Assembly (NCBI GenBank): GCA_036272935.1
Contig: DATAXP010000071.1
Location: forward strand, 1 to 59,173
Direction of reading: 5' to 3'
DNA from: DATAXP01 sp036272935
GTDB lineage: Bacteria > Planctomycetota > Planctomycetia > Pirellulales > PNKZ01
DNA length: 59,173 bases
The translations under genes were made by a program, and so were the position numbers. The notes under the pieces are model-generated. The model saw nothing but the letters and a program-made list of their open reading frames with translations, had not been told where the DNA came from and made no database searches. The stretch's first letter is position 1, and each line of letters opens with the position of its first letter. Shown here in pieces: positions 44,519 through 53,600 of the stretch.

Positions 44519-46306
44519 TCACCGCGGCTCGTTGAGCCGGCGGCGGACTAGTTCGCCGAGGTATTTCACCGGCACCGAGCCGTGGGCGAGCACTGCCTCG
44601 TGGAAGCGGCCAAGGTTGAAGCTTGTGCCCTGTTCGCGTTCGATCTCATCGCGCAAGCGGCGCATGGCCATGCGGCCGACGAAGTACGTGCTCAACTGCA
44701 CCGAGCTTTGCTTGGCGCGGATGATTTTCAGTCGGGCCTCGCCGGCCGATTGGAAGGCTTCTTCAGTGAGCAACGCAAACGCTTCGTCGTCGGTTATGCC
44801 ATCGCAGTGCATGCGGTGGTCGAGGATCGCGTTGACCACGGTGCGCAAATAGAACTTCAACTGGCTGAGCCGCAATGCCGGGTCGTCCGCACCGTAGCCG
44901 GCGTCGAGCATCATTTGCTCGCAGTACACGGCCCACCCCTCGATGAACACGCCCGATTGCAGCACGCGGCGGATCAGCGACGGGTTGCGGTTCGAATACT
45001 CCAGTTGCACGTAATGCCCCGGATACGCTTCGTGGATCGTGAGCACCACGAGCATGTGCCGGTTGTATTCTTCCAAAAAGCTGCGCACCTGCTGCGGCCC
45101 CCAATCGGCCGGCGGCGGGCTGATCGCGTAGAAGCTGGTTCCCTGCGGATCGAGCGGCAGCGCCGCATCGAGATACGCTAGCGAGTTGCCTCGACGGAAG
45201 GCTGGCATCTCGATGATCCGGCACCGGTCGGGCTCCGGAAGTCGCAACACGTCGCGCTCCGTAATGAACCGTCGGATGCGATCGACGGTCGCACGGGCAT
45301 CGTCAACCAGCGCGGCCGGATCGCCATGCTCGTGGCCGATCTCGGCCAGCACCCGCGCGATCGTCTCGGCACGGCCCCGCTCGTCATCGGCTGGCGGCGA
45401 GGTCTGCGGAAAGTATCGCGGCCAAAGCCGGCTGGCGACGGTGAACATCTCGGCCCGCACACGCGCTTTCTCCGCCTCGGCCCCGGCGAGCACCTCGTCG
45501 GCCGAGAGCCCGGCATCGAGCACCAGTTCCAGCTTCCGCGAGAACTTTTCCGTGCTCAGCCGCCAATCGCCGGTGGCTTGCGGCAGCAGCTCGTCTTCCA
45601 AGAATTGCTGATGGCGGCGGAGCGCTTCGACCACCGGCCGGGCTGCCTTTTGCAACTCGTCGCGGCGCGGTGAGTCGCCGGCCAGGGCTGCTAGGTCATG
45701 GTCATAGTAAGCGATCGCGCCGCGATTCTGGCGGATGGCGGTTTCGACCACCACACGCGGCGGATGCTTCAGTGCGCGCCGGGCCTCGTCGAGCACCGTC
45801 GGCAGTTGCGGCAACCGGGCCAGGCAGTTGGCGACGTTTGTTTCGCGCGGCAACGTCGATTGCAACAGCAACGAATACGTGCTGTCGTTCACCGTGTCGC
45901 CGTACACTCGCGGGTCTTCCTCGAACGGATGCGTGTTTTCGGCCAACCAGATGCCGCGCGTCAGCTCTTGTCGCAGCATCTCGTAGTCGATCTGGCTGTT
46001 GCGCGAAAGCTGGCGGTAGTCGATCTCTCGGGGCAACTCGGCCAACATCTGCCGCTGATGTTCGAGCCATCGCTGCCGGGCGGCCGCGGAGACGTCATCG
46101 ACACGGTCGTCGAAACGGTGATCGCCGAGCCGCGTGGCATCCAACGGGCGCAGCCGGAACGACTCGTCGAGGTAATTGCGGAAGAACGCCTCGAGTGCCG
46201 CATCGGCTTCCGCGGGTTCGGCGTGGATTACGTTCATGATCGAGAGCATGCCCAGAATCACTAAGCCGGCGAAGAGCCGTTGCGACGCGCTCGCGAGCAG
46301 ATTCAT
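44519..46306 (-). CDS. DUF885-family exported metallopeptidase-like protein
   Basis: A 595-residue protein with a signal peptide (LLASASQRLFAGLVILGMLS). The DUF885 zinc motif is VLTIHEAYPGHYVQLEYS (HExxxxH, near residue 425), with EGWAVYCEQMMLDAGYG (the EGW motif, third ligand) about 36 residues on. The N-terminal SFRLRPLDATRLGDHRFDDR segment is also family-typical. Members are thought to be secreted peptidases, but no substrate is established. It is divergent from the SGNH-hydrolase gene. Confidence 0.9.
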   Translation of the reverse strand: MNLLASASQRLFAGLVILGMLSIMNVIHAEPAEADAALEAFFRNYLDESFRLRPLDATRLGDHRFDDRVDDVSAAARQRWLEHQRQMLAELPREIDYRQLSRNSQIDYEMLRQELTRGIWLAENTHPFEEDPRVYGDTVNDSTYSLLLQSTLPRETNVANCLARLPQLPTVLDEARRALKHPPRVVVETAIRQNRGAIAYYDHDLAALAGDSPRRDELQKAARPVVEALRRHQQFLEDELLPQATGDWRLSTEKFSRKLELVLDAGLSADEVLAGAEAEKARVRAEMFTVASRLWPRYFPQTSPPADDERGRAETIARVLAEIGHEHGDPAALVDDARATVDRIRRFITERDVLRLPEPDRCRIIEMPAFRRGNSLAYLDAALPLDPQGTSFYAISPPPADWGPQQVRSFLEEYNRHMLVVLTIHEAYPGHYVQLEYSNRNPSLIRRVLQSGVFIEGWAVYCEQMMLDAGYGADDPALRLSQLKFYLRTVVNAILDHRMHCDGITDDEAFALLTEEAFQSAGEARLKIIRAKQSSVQLSTYFVGRMAMRRLRDEIEREQGTSFNLGRFHEAVLAHGSVPVKYLGELVRRRLNEPR

Positions 46307-46384
46307 TTTGTGTTCGCTGCCGGCGTGAGGTAACGTGGATTCCCGCCGCGGCTAAGGTAGTTCTAAACCGTCGAGATCACAACG

Positions 46385-47107
46385 ATGAAGATGTCGCATT
46401 GCCTGCTGGGTTGGATGGCTGTGATGGTGCTGTGCACATCGGCGTGGGCCGAGGATGCGAAGAAGGCGGCTCCGACGAAGGCGCCTGCGAAGGCGGCTCC
46501 CGCGCGGCGGCCCAGCCCGTCGCTTGCGCCGATCGAAGACAAGCCCGGCCTGCCGCGCGTACTGTTGATCGGCGACTCGATCTCGATGGGCTACACCATC
46601 CCAGTGCGCGAGCTGCTGTCCGGCAAGGCCAACGTCCACCGCATTCCCACGAACGGCGGCCCAACGACCAGAGGCGTGGAATCGATCGATTCGTGGCTAG
46701 GCGACAAGAAGTGGGACGTGATCCATTTCAACTGGGGCCTGCACGACATCAAGGAGATGCCGCCCGACGGCAAAGTGCAGGTGTCGCTCGCCGATTACGA
46801 AGCGAACCTGAAAAAGCTGGTCGCTCGGCTCAAGCAGACCGACGCCAAGCTGATCTGGTGCAGCACCACGCCGGTCGCCCCCGGCACTCCGGGTCGGAAA
46901 CCTGATGAGGTGCCCACCTACAACGCCGTGGCGAAGAAGATCATGGACGCCAACGGCATCGCGATCGACGATTTATATGCCTTCGCCGAGCCGCAACTGA
47001 CCAAGATCCAAATTCAAGGCCCGCCGGCGAATGTTCACTACACCGAAGCGGGGTCGAATGTGCTCGCCGAGCAAGTGGCGCGCAGCATCGAAGCCGCGCT
47101 GAAATAG
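46385..47107 (+). CDS. Secreted SGNH/GDSL-type hydrolase
   Basis: A 240-residue protein. Signal peptide about 1-23 (MKMSHCLLGWMAVMVLCTSA), then a lysine/proline-rich linker (about 24-50). The SGNH motifs are block I GDSISMGY with the nucleophile serine, block II and III in PTNGGPTTRG and NWGLHDIKEMP, and block V in PPANVHYTEAG with the catalytic histidine. It is an esterase/lipase-like enzyme, probably deacetylating polysaccharides as many exported planctomycete SGNH proteins do. The alternative is a lysophospholipase-like role. Confidence 0.92.
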   Translation: MKMSHCLLGWMAVMVLCTSAWAEDAKKAAPTKAPAKAAPARRPSPSLAPIEDKPGLPRVLLIGDSISMGYTIPVRELLSGKANVHRIPTNGGPTTRGVESIDSWLGDKKWDVIHFNWGLHDIKEMPPDGKVQVSLADYEANLKKLVARLKQTDAKLIWCSTTPVAPGTPGRKPDEVPTYNAVAKKIMDANGIAIDDLYAFAEPQLTKIQIQGPPANVHYTEAGSNVLAEQVARSIEAALK

Positions 47108-47173
47108 GCTACAGACTCCAGGCTTCGGGTGTGCCGTATTTTTCCGTCGCCCGTAGCCTGTCGCCTATTCTCT

Positions 47174-47425
47174 TTAAAATACGCCGATGCCTACGCCGCC
47201 GTAGAAGCCGGGATTGTACCCGTACCCGTAGTAGCCACCGTAGTACGGGCGAGCATAGCCATACGGACGGTAGTACGGCCGATAACCGTACCCGTAGGAC
47301 GGGCCGCCATAGTATCCGCCACCATAGCCGCCGCCGTAGCCGCCTCGCCAGAAGCGGGCTTCAGCCGGGGCCGCCGAGGCACCGAACGCCACCACCAACG
47401 CAACGATCATCAACAACCGTTTCAT
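47174..47425 (-). CDS. Secreted glycine/tyrosine-rich peptide
   Basis: The 83-residue protein has a signal peptide (MKRLLMIVALVVAFGASAAP). The mature part is almost wholly Gly, Tyr, Pro and Arg in GYGGGYYGG-, PSYGYGYRPYYRPYG- and YYGYGYNPG-type units. Such sequences give flexible, sticky, sometimes phase-separating surface peptides. A few similar small exported Gly/Tyr-rich proteins are known in planctomycetes. Its function is unknown. Confidence 0.75.
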   Translation of the reverse strand: MKRLLMIVALVVAFGASAAPAEARFWRGGYGGGYGGGYYGGPSYGYGYRPYYRPYGYARPYYGGYYGYGYNPGFYGGVGIGVF

Positions 47426-47811
47426 AACTAGGGTTCCTCGCAGAAATCGGTCGTGTCAAAAACACTCGCACTAGCCGGAATCTCGGTTTCAATTCGCACA
47501 GGCGGAACACTCGTTCCGATTGTCGCGGGCCGCTTGCTTCGTTCCATCTCATCGCGGCCAAGGGGTTTAGTAATCCTACGCTATTGGCCCCTTTTTGGAG
47601 AGCCTGTGCAATCTTCGAGCCATTTGCTGCCGCGCTCCAGAAAAAGCTACGGATTGTAAGCGGTTGCCGTGGTACCGGCTTTTCCGAGCAGGGAACGGCT
47701 GCGGACTAACGTCGAACGTTTGATGCAAGGTCTGCAAACGTCCGATTGCTCCCTGAAGAGCCGCGGTGACGACCCGTCGCCGACCGGCCACACACCAGGG
47801 GGAAGCATCGA
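47426..47811. other. Intergenic region without recognised features
   Basis: This 386-base divergent gap lies between the Gly/Tyr-rich peptide gene and the RHH-protease module, and should carry both promoters. No hairpin with a T tract, repeat or riboswitch was recognised. Short frames in it are not protein-like. Confidence 0.4.
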
Positions 47812-48054
47812 ATGCACCCACGACAAACTTCGGCCAAGGTGCGGGCGACGTTATATCTGCCGGCCGACGTGCTGGAAGAGGCTCGAAACGCGGCAGTGTA
47901 CCTGGCGGGCTACCCAGCCCGGCTGACACTCACCGCTTTGGCCGAGAACGCCTTGCGCGCGGAGCTACGACGCTTGAAGGATCGCTACAACGACGGAAAG
48001 GACTTTCCACCTCGCGAAGAAGACCTCAGAGGTGGCCGCCCCATCGCGGCCTAA
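47812..48054 (+). CDS. Ribbon-helix-helix-like small protein
   Basis: The 80-residue protein starts at the ATG at 47812 after an AGGGGGAAG ribosome site. SAKVRATLYLPADVLEEARN looks like the ribbon strand and helix A of ParG/CopG-type DNA-binding proteins, followed by a second helix (LTLTALAENALRAELRRLKD) and a PPREEDLRGGRPI tail. Small proteins of this type in planctomycete accessory regions are probably partition or antitoxin-like regulators. It is the first gene of a tight three-gene unit: 11 bases separate it from the 41-residue gene. I infer DNA binding and have not proved it. Confidence 0.7.
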   Translation: MHPRQTSAKVRATLYLPADVLEEARNAAVYLAGYPARLTLTALAENALRAELRRLKDRYNDGKDFPPREEDLRGGRPIAA

Positions 48055-48065
48055 GGTGGCAAGAA

Positions 48066-48191
48066 ATGCAATCGGCGAAAACCGAACCGGTCACCCGGCA
48101 GGAACTCGACAAGCTCCGTCAAGAATTGCTGCGACGGATTGTCAACAACGAAGAGCGACGCAAGCATCAGGCCGAGGCCAGCAAGAAGTGA
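48066..48191 (+). CDS. 41-residue helical peptide
   Basis: An ATG at 48066 after AAGGTGG encodes 41 residues. The sequence (TRQELDKLRQELLRRIVNNE, then ERRKHQAEASKK) is one long charged amphipathic helix, likely a coiled coil or protein-binding peptide. The stop TGA (48189-48191) overlaps the GTG start of the protease gene, so the two are translationally coupled. It is too short to place in a family. It may be an adaptor or inhibitor of the protease. Confidence 0.65.
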   Translation: MQSAKTEPVTRQELDKLRQELLRRIVNNEERRKHQAEASKK

Positions 48192-49207
48192 ACCACCGTG
48201 CGCCGGTCGCCCCCTGGCTGCCGCTCGTGCTGTGGCTGGGGTGTGGCATGCCGCACCGGACGGCCGAGGCGCAGATCGAGCGATACTCGTTGACGCCCGC
48301 GCGGCGCGCCAGCGATAGCACGCCGCGCGCATCGCAACAGCCGCATCCGGCGGTGGTGCGCGTGATCGCCACCGAACGCGATGGTGCCAGCTACGGTTCC
48401 GGCACCTTGGTCGACACGAACGACGCCTACGGCCTGGTGGTCACGAACTGGCACGTGGTCGAAGCGGCTGTGCGTGTCGAGGTGCTGTTTCCCGACGGGT
48501 TCCGCTCGCCGGCGCAGGTGCTCAAGACCGATCGCGATTGGGACCTGGCAGCACTATTGTGCGGCCGGCCACGCGCCGCGCCGGTCGCCGTGGCGCGGAT
48601 GGCTCCCTTGCCGGGGGAGACGTTGTCGATTGCCGGCTACGGTACCGGCGATTACCGGATGACGAGCGGACGCTGCACGCAGTATCTCGCCCCCGCGCCG
48701 AACTTGCCGTATGAAATTGTCGAACTCGCTGCCGACGCCCGCCAAGGCGATTCGGGCGGACCGATCTTCAACACCCGTGGCGAGCTGGCAGGGGTACTAT
48801 TCGGACAATCGCGCGGACTAACCAGCGGCAGCTACTGCCGGCGCGTCGACAAGTTCCTAAAGTCGGTGGTCCCGCCGCCGATCGTGCCCGAGCCAGAACA
48901 CTCGCCGGTCGTGTCGCCGGCGCCGGCCACAGTTGCCGCCGTTGTTTCGCCGGTCAGCGCGCCTGTTGAACGACCGCAGCTACCGCCGGCCAGCGAGATC
49001 GATCTCACCAACGCTGCACCGATGCACCCCGCAACTTGGTCGACGCCACGGAACACCGACGCCGACTGGCAGACGCTGATCGGGCAGACGCCGATCGAGC
49101 AAACCAAATCCGGCATAATCTTGCTGGCAATTGCGATCTTATTCTTTCGGCTCATCCGGCCGGGATCATCTTCGTCGGCCGCGGGCGACCCTTTGCCCAG
49201 CGACTGA
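48188..49207 (+). CDS. Membrane-tethered trypsin-like serine protease
   Basis: The 339-residue protein starts at the GTG at 48188 (GTGA overlap with the previous stop). An N-terminal signal (VAPWLPLVLWLGCGMPHRTA) leads to the protease domain (about 55-230): His in VVTNWHVVEAAVRVEV, Asp in DRDWDLAALLC, Ser in DARQGDSGGPIFNTRGELAG. A proline-rich linker (about 235-300) follows. A single C-terminal helix (SGIILLAIAILFFRLI) anchors it. The catalytic domain would face outward. The 47.8-49.2 kb module therefore reads as DNA-binding protein, small helical peptide, exported protease. Confidence 0.88.
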   Translation: MNHRAPVAPWLPLVLWLGCGMPHRTAEAQIERYSLTPARRASDSTPRASQQPHPAVVRVIATERDGASYGSGTLVDTNDAYGLVVTNWHVVEAAVRVEVLFPDGFRSPAQVLKTDRDWDLAALLCGRPRAAPVAVARMAPLPGETLSIAGYGTGDYRMTSGRCTQYLAPAPNLPYEIVELAADARQGDSGGPIFNTRGELAGVLFGQSRGLTSGSYCRRVDKFLKSVVPPPIVPEPEHSPVVSPAPATVAAVVSPVSAPVERPQLPPASEIDLTNAAPMHPATWSTPRNTDADWQTLIGQTPIEQTKSGIILLAIAILFFRLIRPGSSSSAAGDPLPSD

Positions 49208-49335
49208 ACCTCGGCGTGTGGTTTTCAGCGCCGTGTCTTGCCAGTGCTGGAACTACTTTATTCATAAGCGATTGTGATAATGCGCCGCTAGTGCTGGCAG
49301 GTGAATTCATTGCATCAAAATTCCTGGGCGAATGA

Positions 49336-49404
49336 TTGACAGTCAACAAGATTTCTAATACGATCACCATCCCTTTGACAAATACTAGTGCGTATCTCTA
49401 TTCA
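49336..49404 (+). promoter_or_regulatory. Operator-like palindrome and promoter upstream of the LysR gene
   Basis: TTGAC-A-GTCAA (49336-49346) is a perfect inverted repeat of the size and dyad type that LysR-type proteins bind. Thirty bases on, TTGACA (49375-49380) is a consensus -35 box, and TATTCA (49399-49404), 18 bases later, is a weak -10 box. This fits autoregulation of the LysR gene, with a weak basal promoter. The region 49208-49450 is noticeably AT-richer than its neighbours. Confidence 0.4.
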
Positions 49405-49450
49405 GCTTCTTGATTCCCATCACGGCAACCTAATCAGCATCACGACATAA

Positions 49451-50563
49451 ATGGCAGTGCAGCTCAAAGCATTGAAGATCTTTTGCGATGTCGTGCGGCA
49501 GCGCAGTTTCTCGCGCGCGGCTGACGAAAACGACATCTCGCAATCCGGGGCCAGCCAGGTGGTCCATCAGTTGGAAGAGGGCCTGGGCGTCAAGCTAATC
49601 GACCGTTCGAAGCGTCCGTTCGTGCTCACCCCCGAGGGCGAGGAGTACTACGACGGCTGCCGCGCCGTGGTCGAGCGCTATTACGCCTTGGAAGACCGCG
49701 TGCGCACGCTGCACCAGGAAGTGGTGGGCCGCGTGCGCGTCGCGTCGATTTATTCGGTCGGCCTGCACCACATGGATCGATACGTTCAGGAGTTCCTCGC
49801 CCAGCACCCCAAGGCGAACGTGCGGCTGGAGTATCTGCATCCCGACCGCGTGTATCAGAGCGTCGAGGACGACGTGGCCGACATCGGCCTGATCAGCTAC
49901 CCGAAGCCTTCGCGCACGTTGCAAGCGATCCAATGGCGCGAGGAGCCGATGGTGCTGGTCACCGCGCCGCGGCATCGCCTGGCGGGCCGCGAGCAGATCG
50001 GGCTACGCGAACTGCACGGCGAGAAGATGATCGGCTTCGATCGCGACCTGACGATCCGCAACGAGATCGACCGGGTATTGAACCTGCACCGCATCGAGGT
50101 GCGCGTGATAATGGAGTTCGACAACATCGAGACGATCAAGCGCGCGATCGAGATTGAAGCCGGTATTGCCCTTTTGCCCGAGCCGACCGTGCTGCGCGAA
50201 GTGCAGGCCGGCACGCTGTCGGCCATCGCGCTCGATACCGACGAATTGGTGCGGCCGCTGGGCATCATTCACCGCCGGGGTCGTGACCTGTCGAGCACGG
50301 CCGAGCGGTTCATTGAGTTGCTCAAGCGCGAAGGGCAGAAGATCGACGCCGTCGAGACGCCGGTCAGTACCACGCTCGTTCGGGCGGTCGAGGGCAACGC
50401 AGCGAAGGTCGATCCCCTGCGCAACGGGGGCGATGGGCGTAGCCATGGCCACAGCCATGGCGCCAGCAGCTATATGGATTCTCAGCAGGAGACGGACCAG
50501 GAGGGTAACGGCCGGCCGTCGGCCACGGAGTCGCCGCGCGCCGCACGTGCGGCGTCCGTTTAG
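49451..50563 (+). CDS. LysR-type transcriptional regulator, probable gltBD regulator
   Basis: A 370-residue protein. The winged HTH is at residues about 1-60 (LKALKIFCDVVRQRSFSRAA, then SQSGASQVVHQLEEGLGVKL). The effector domain (about 90-300) follows the periplasmic-binding-protein fold (GRVRVASIYSVGLHHMDRYV, DIGLISYPKPS, IKRAIEIEAGIALLPEP). The C-terminus (about 320-370) is His/Ser/Gln-rich (RSHGHSHGASSYMDSQQETD) and probably disordered. gltB starts 65 bases downstream in the same direction. In Bacillus the LysR protein GltC controls the same genes, so a link to glutamate synthase control is likely. Confidence 0.9.
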   Translation: MAVQLKALKIFCDVVRQRSFSRAADENDISQSGASQVVHQLEEGLGVKLIDRSKRPFVLTPEGEEYYDGCRAVVERYYALEDRVRTLHQEVVGRVRVASIYSVGLHHMDRYVQEFLAQHPKANVRLEYLHPDRVYQSVEDDVADIGLISYPKPSRTLQAIQWREEPMVLVTAPRHRLAGREQIGLRELHGEKMIGFDRDLTIRNEIDRVLNLHRIEVRVIMEFDNIETIKRAIEIEAGIALLPEPTVLREVQAGTLSAIALDTDELVRPLGIIHRRGRDLSSTAERFIELLKREGQKIDAVETPVSTTLVRAVEGNAAKVDPLRNGGDGRSHGHSHGASSYMDSQQETDQEGNGRPSATESPRAARAASV

Positions 50564-50627
50564 GAACCCTAAATCGCATCGGCGGCCGAGACGCGTCGCG
50601 GCCGTAGGACCGGTGCCCCCGACGAAC

Positions 50628-53600
50628 ATGAATTCTCACTTACCGACGGGCCACGACGGTCGTACGGGCCCCGGCGCGCGCAGCGCCGAACAGCACTGCG
50701 CCGAACAGCAAAGTGGACTCTACGATCCGGCCAACGAGCACGATGCCTGCGGCGTCGGCTTCGTGGTTGATATGCACGGCCGCAAGAGCCATCAGATCGT
50801 GCGCTCGGGGTTGCAGATTCTCGTCAACCTCACGCATCGCGGCGCCTGCGGCTGCGATCCGACGACCGGCGACGGCGCCGGCATCCTGGTGCAGATCCCG
50901 CACGACTTTTTTGCCACGGAGTGCCGAGCCGCCGGGTTCGAGCTTCCCGCGCCAGGCGAATACGGCATGGGCTTCATGTTCCTGCCGCAGGACGCCGGCG
51001 AGCGTGGCTACTGCACGCGGCGGTTCGAGCAGTTGGTCGCCGAGGAAGGCTTGCGATTCCTCGGCTGGCGCGAGGTGCCGCTCGACAAGGCCCACCTGGG
51101 TCGCTTGGCCGGCGAGGTCGAGCCGTACATGGCCCAAGCGTTCATCGCGCGCGGCAGCGTCGCACCCGACATGCTCGATTGGAAGCTGTACGTGGTCCGC
51201 GAGCGTTTGGAGCTTGACGTCGAGCGGAGCCAGTTTCGGCAGAAGCGGTTCTTTTATGTACCGAGCTTGTCGTCGAAGGTGGTCGTCTACAAGGGACTGA
51301 TGCTCGCCGACCAAGTTCAAGAATACTATCGCGACCTGGCCGATGAGCGGTTCGTCTCCGCGCTGGCCCTGGTGCATCAGCGCTACAGCACCAACACGTT
51401 TCCCACCTGGGACCTGGCCCATCCGTTCCGCTTCATGGCCCACAACGGCGAGATCAATACGCTGCGTGGCAACCGTAACTGGATGCACGCCCGGCAGGCG
51501 ATGTTGGCTAGCCCCAAGTACGGCGACGACCTGAAGAAGATCGGCGAGATTTGCACGCCCGGGGCCAGCGACTCGGCAACGTTCGACAATGTGCTCGAAC
51601 TGTTGGTCCTCACCGGCCGTTCGCTGCCACAGGCGATGAGCATGCTGGTCCCCGAGCCGTGGGCGGGGCACGAAAGCATGTCGGCTGAAAAGAAGGCCTA
51701 CTACGAGTACCAGGCATGTCTCATGGAGCCGTGGGACGGCCCCGCCGCGATGGCGTTCACCGATGGCACGGTGATCGGTGCGACGCTCGATCGCAACGGC
51801 TTGCGCCCCGGCCGCTACTGGATCACCCGCGACGGCTGGGTGATCATGGCCTCGGAATCCGGCGTGCTCGATATCCCTGCCGACCAGATCGAGATCAAGG
51901 GTCGGCTGCGCCCCGGACGGATGTTCCTCGTCGACACTACCGCCGGACGCATCATTCGTGATACCGAACTCAAGGATCAGCTCGCCGCGCAACAGCCGTA
52001 CCGTCAGTGGCTCAACGAAAATCAGCTGCTGCTCGGCAGCTTGCCGAGCCCCGCCGAGAGCAACGGTGCCGAAACAAACGGTCACGCGCAGCCCTCGACC
52101 AACGGCCACGCGGCGACGAATGGTCACACCGGGCACGACGGCCACTTGCTGCGGCAGCAGCGGGCGTTCGGCTATACGCTCGAAGATTTGAAAGTCATCC
52201 TCGCCCCGATGGCTGCCGATGGTCAGGAGCCGATCGGCTCGATGGGGAACGACACGCCGCTGGCGGTGCTCTCCAGCCGGCCGCAACCGCTGTACAACTA
52301 TTTCAAGCAGCTGTTCGCGCAGGTCACCAATCCGCCGCTCGATGCGATCCGCGAAGAGATTGTCACGATGCTGATCACCACGATCGGCTCAGAAGGGAAC
52401 CTGCTGGAGGAGACTCCCGAGCAGTGCCGACTGCTGCGGCTCGACACGCCGATCATCACCAACGCCGAGTTGGCCAAGATTCGTGCGCTTGATCGGCCAG
52501 GGTTGAAGTCGCAAACCTTCAGCACGCTATTCTTCCGCAGCGAAGGAGCCGATGCGCTGCGTCGCCGGATGGATGCACTGCGGGCCGAGGTGTCGCGAGC
52601 GATCGCCGAGGGGGTGACGCTGGTGATCCTCAGCGACCGCGGCGTCGATGCCGGGTGGGCGCCGATCCCGGCGCTGTTGGCGACCGCCGGCGTGCACCAT
52701 CACTTGATCCGCGAGGCGTCGCGCACGCGCTGCGGCCTGATCATCGAGAGCGGCGAGCCGCGCGAGGTGCACCACTTTGCATTGCTCACCGGCTACGGCG
52801 CCGGCGCGGTGAACCCGTACCTGGCGCTGGCGACGATCGCGGAGATGAAGGCGCACGGCTTTTTCGACGAGAAGCACACGATCGAGAAGCTCGAAAAGAA
52901 CTTTATCAAGGCGGTCGGCAAAGGCCTGCTTAAGGTCGCCTCGAAGATGGGCATCTCGACGCAGCAAAGCTACCGCGGAGCGCAGATTTTCGAGGCGATC
53001 GGACTCAATCGCGATTTCATCGCCGAATACTTCACCTGGACGCCGAGCCGCATTGCCGGCGTGGGGATCGAAACGATCGCCGAGGAATCGCTGCGCTGGC
53101 ACGAACACGCCTGGCCGCGGGCCGATGTGCCGGTGACGCTCGAGCTCGACGTCGGCGGGCAATACGCTTGGCGACGCAAAGGCGAAGCGCACCTGTTCAG
53201 TCCCGATGTGATCGCCAAATTGCAACAGGCCACGCAGATCAACAGCCGCGATGAGTTCCGCAAGTTCTGCGACCTGATCGATCACCAGGAGCGGCAACTG
53301 CTCACCCTGCGCGGACTGCTCGAGTTCAAGAAGTGGGCCAACCCGGTGCCGCTCGACGAGGTCGAGCCGGCCGCCGAGATTGTGAAGCGTTTCGCCACCG
53401 GTGCGATGTCATACGGCTCGATCTCGAAGGAAGCACACGAGACGCTGGCCGTCGCGATGAACCGCATCGGCGGGCGTAGCAACACCGGCGAAGGGGGGGA
53501 AGACCCGGCACGCTACACGCTCGATGCCAACGGCGACAACCGCAACAGCGCGATCAAGCAGGTGGCCAGCGGCCGCTTCGGTGTCACCAGCAACTACCTG

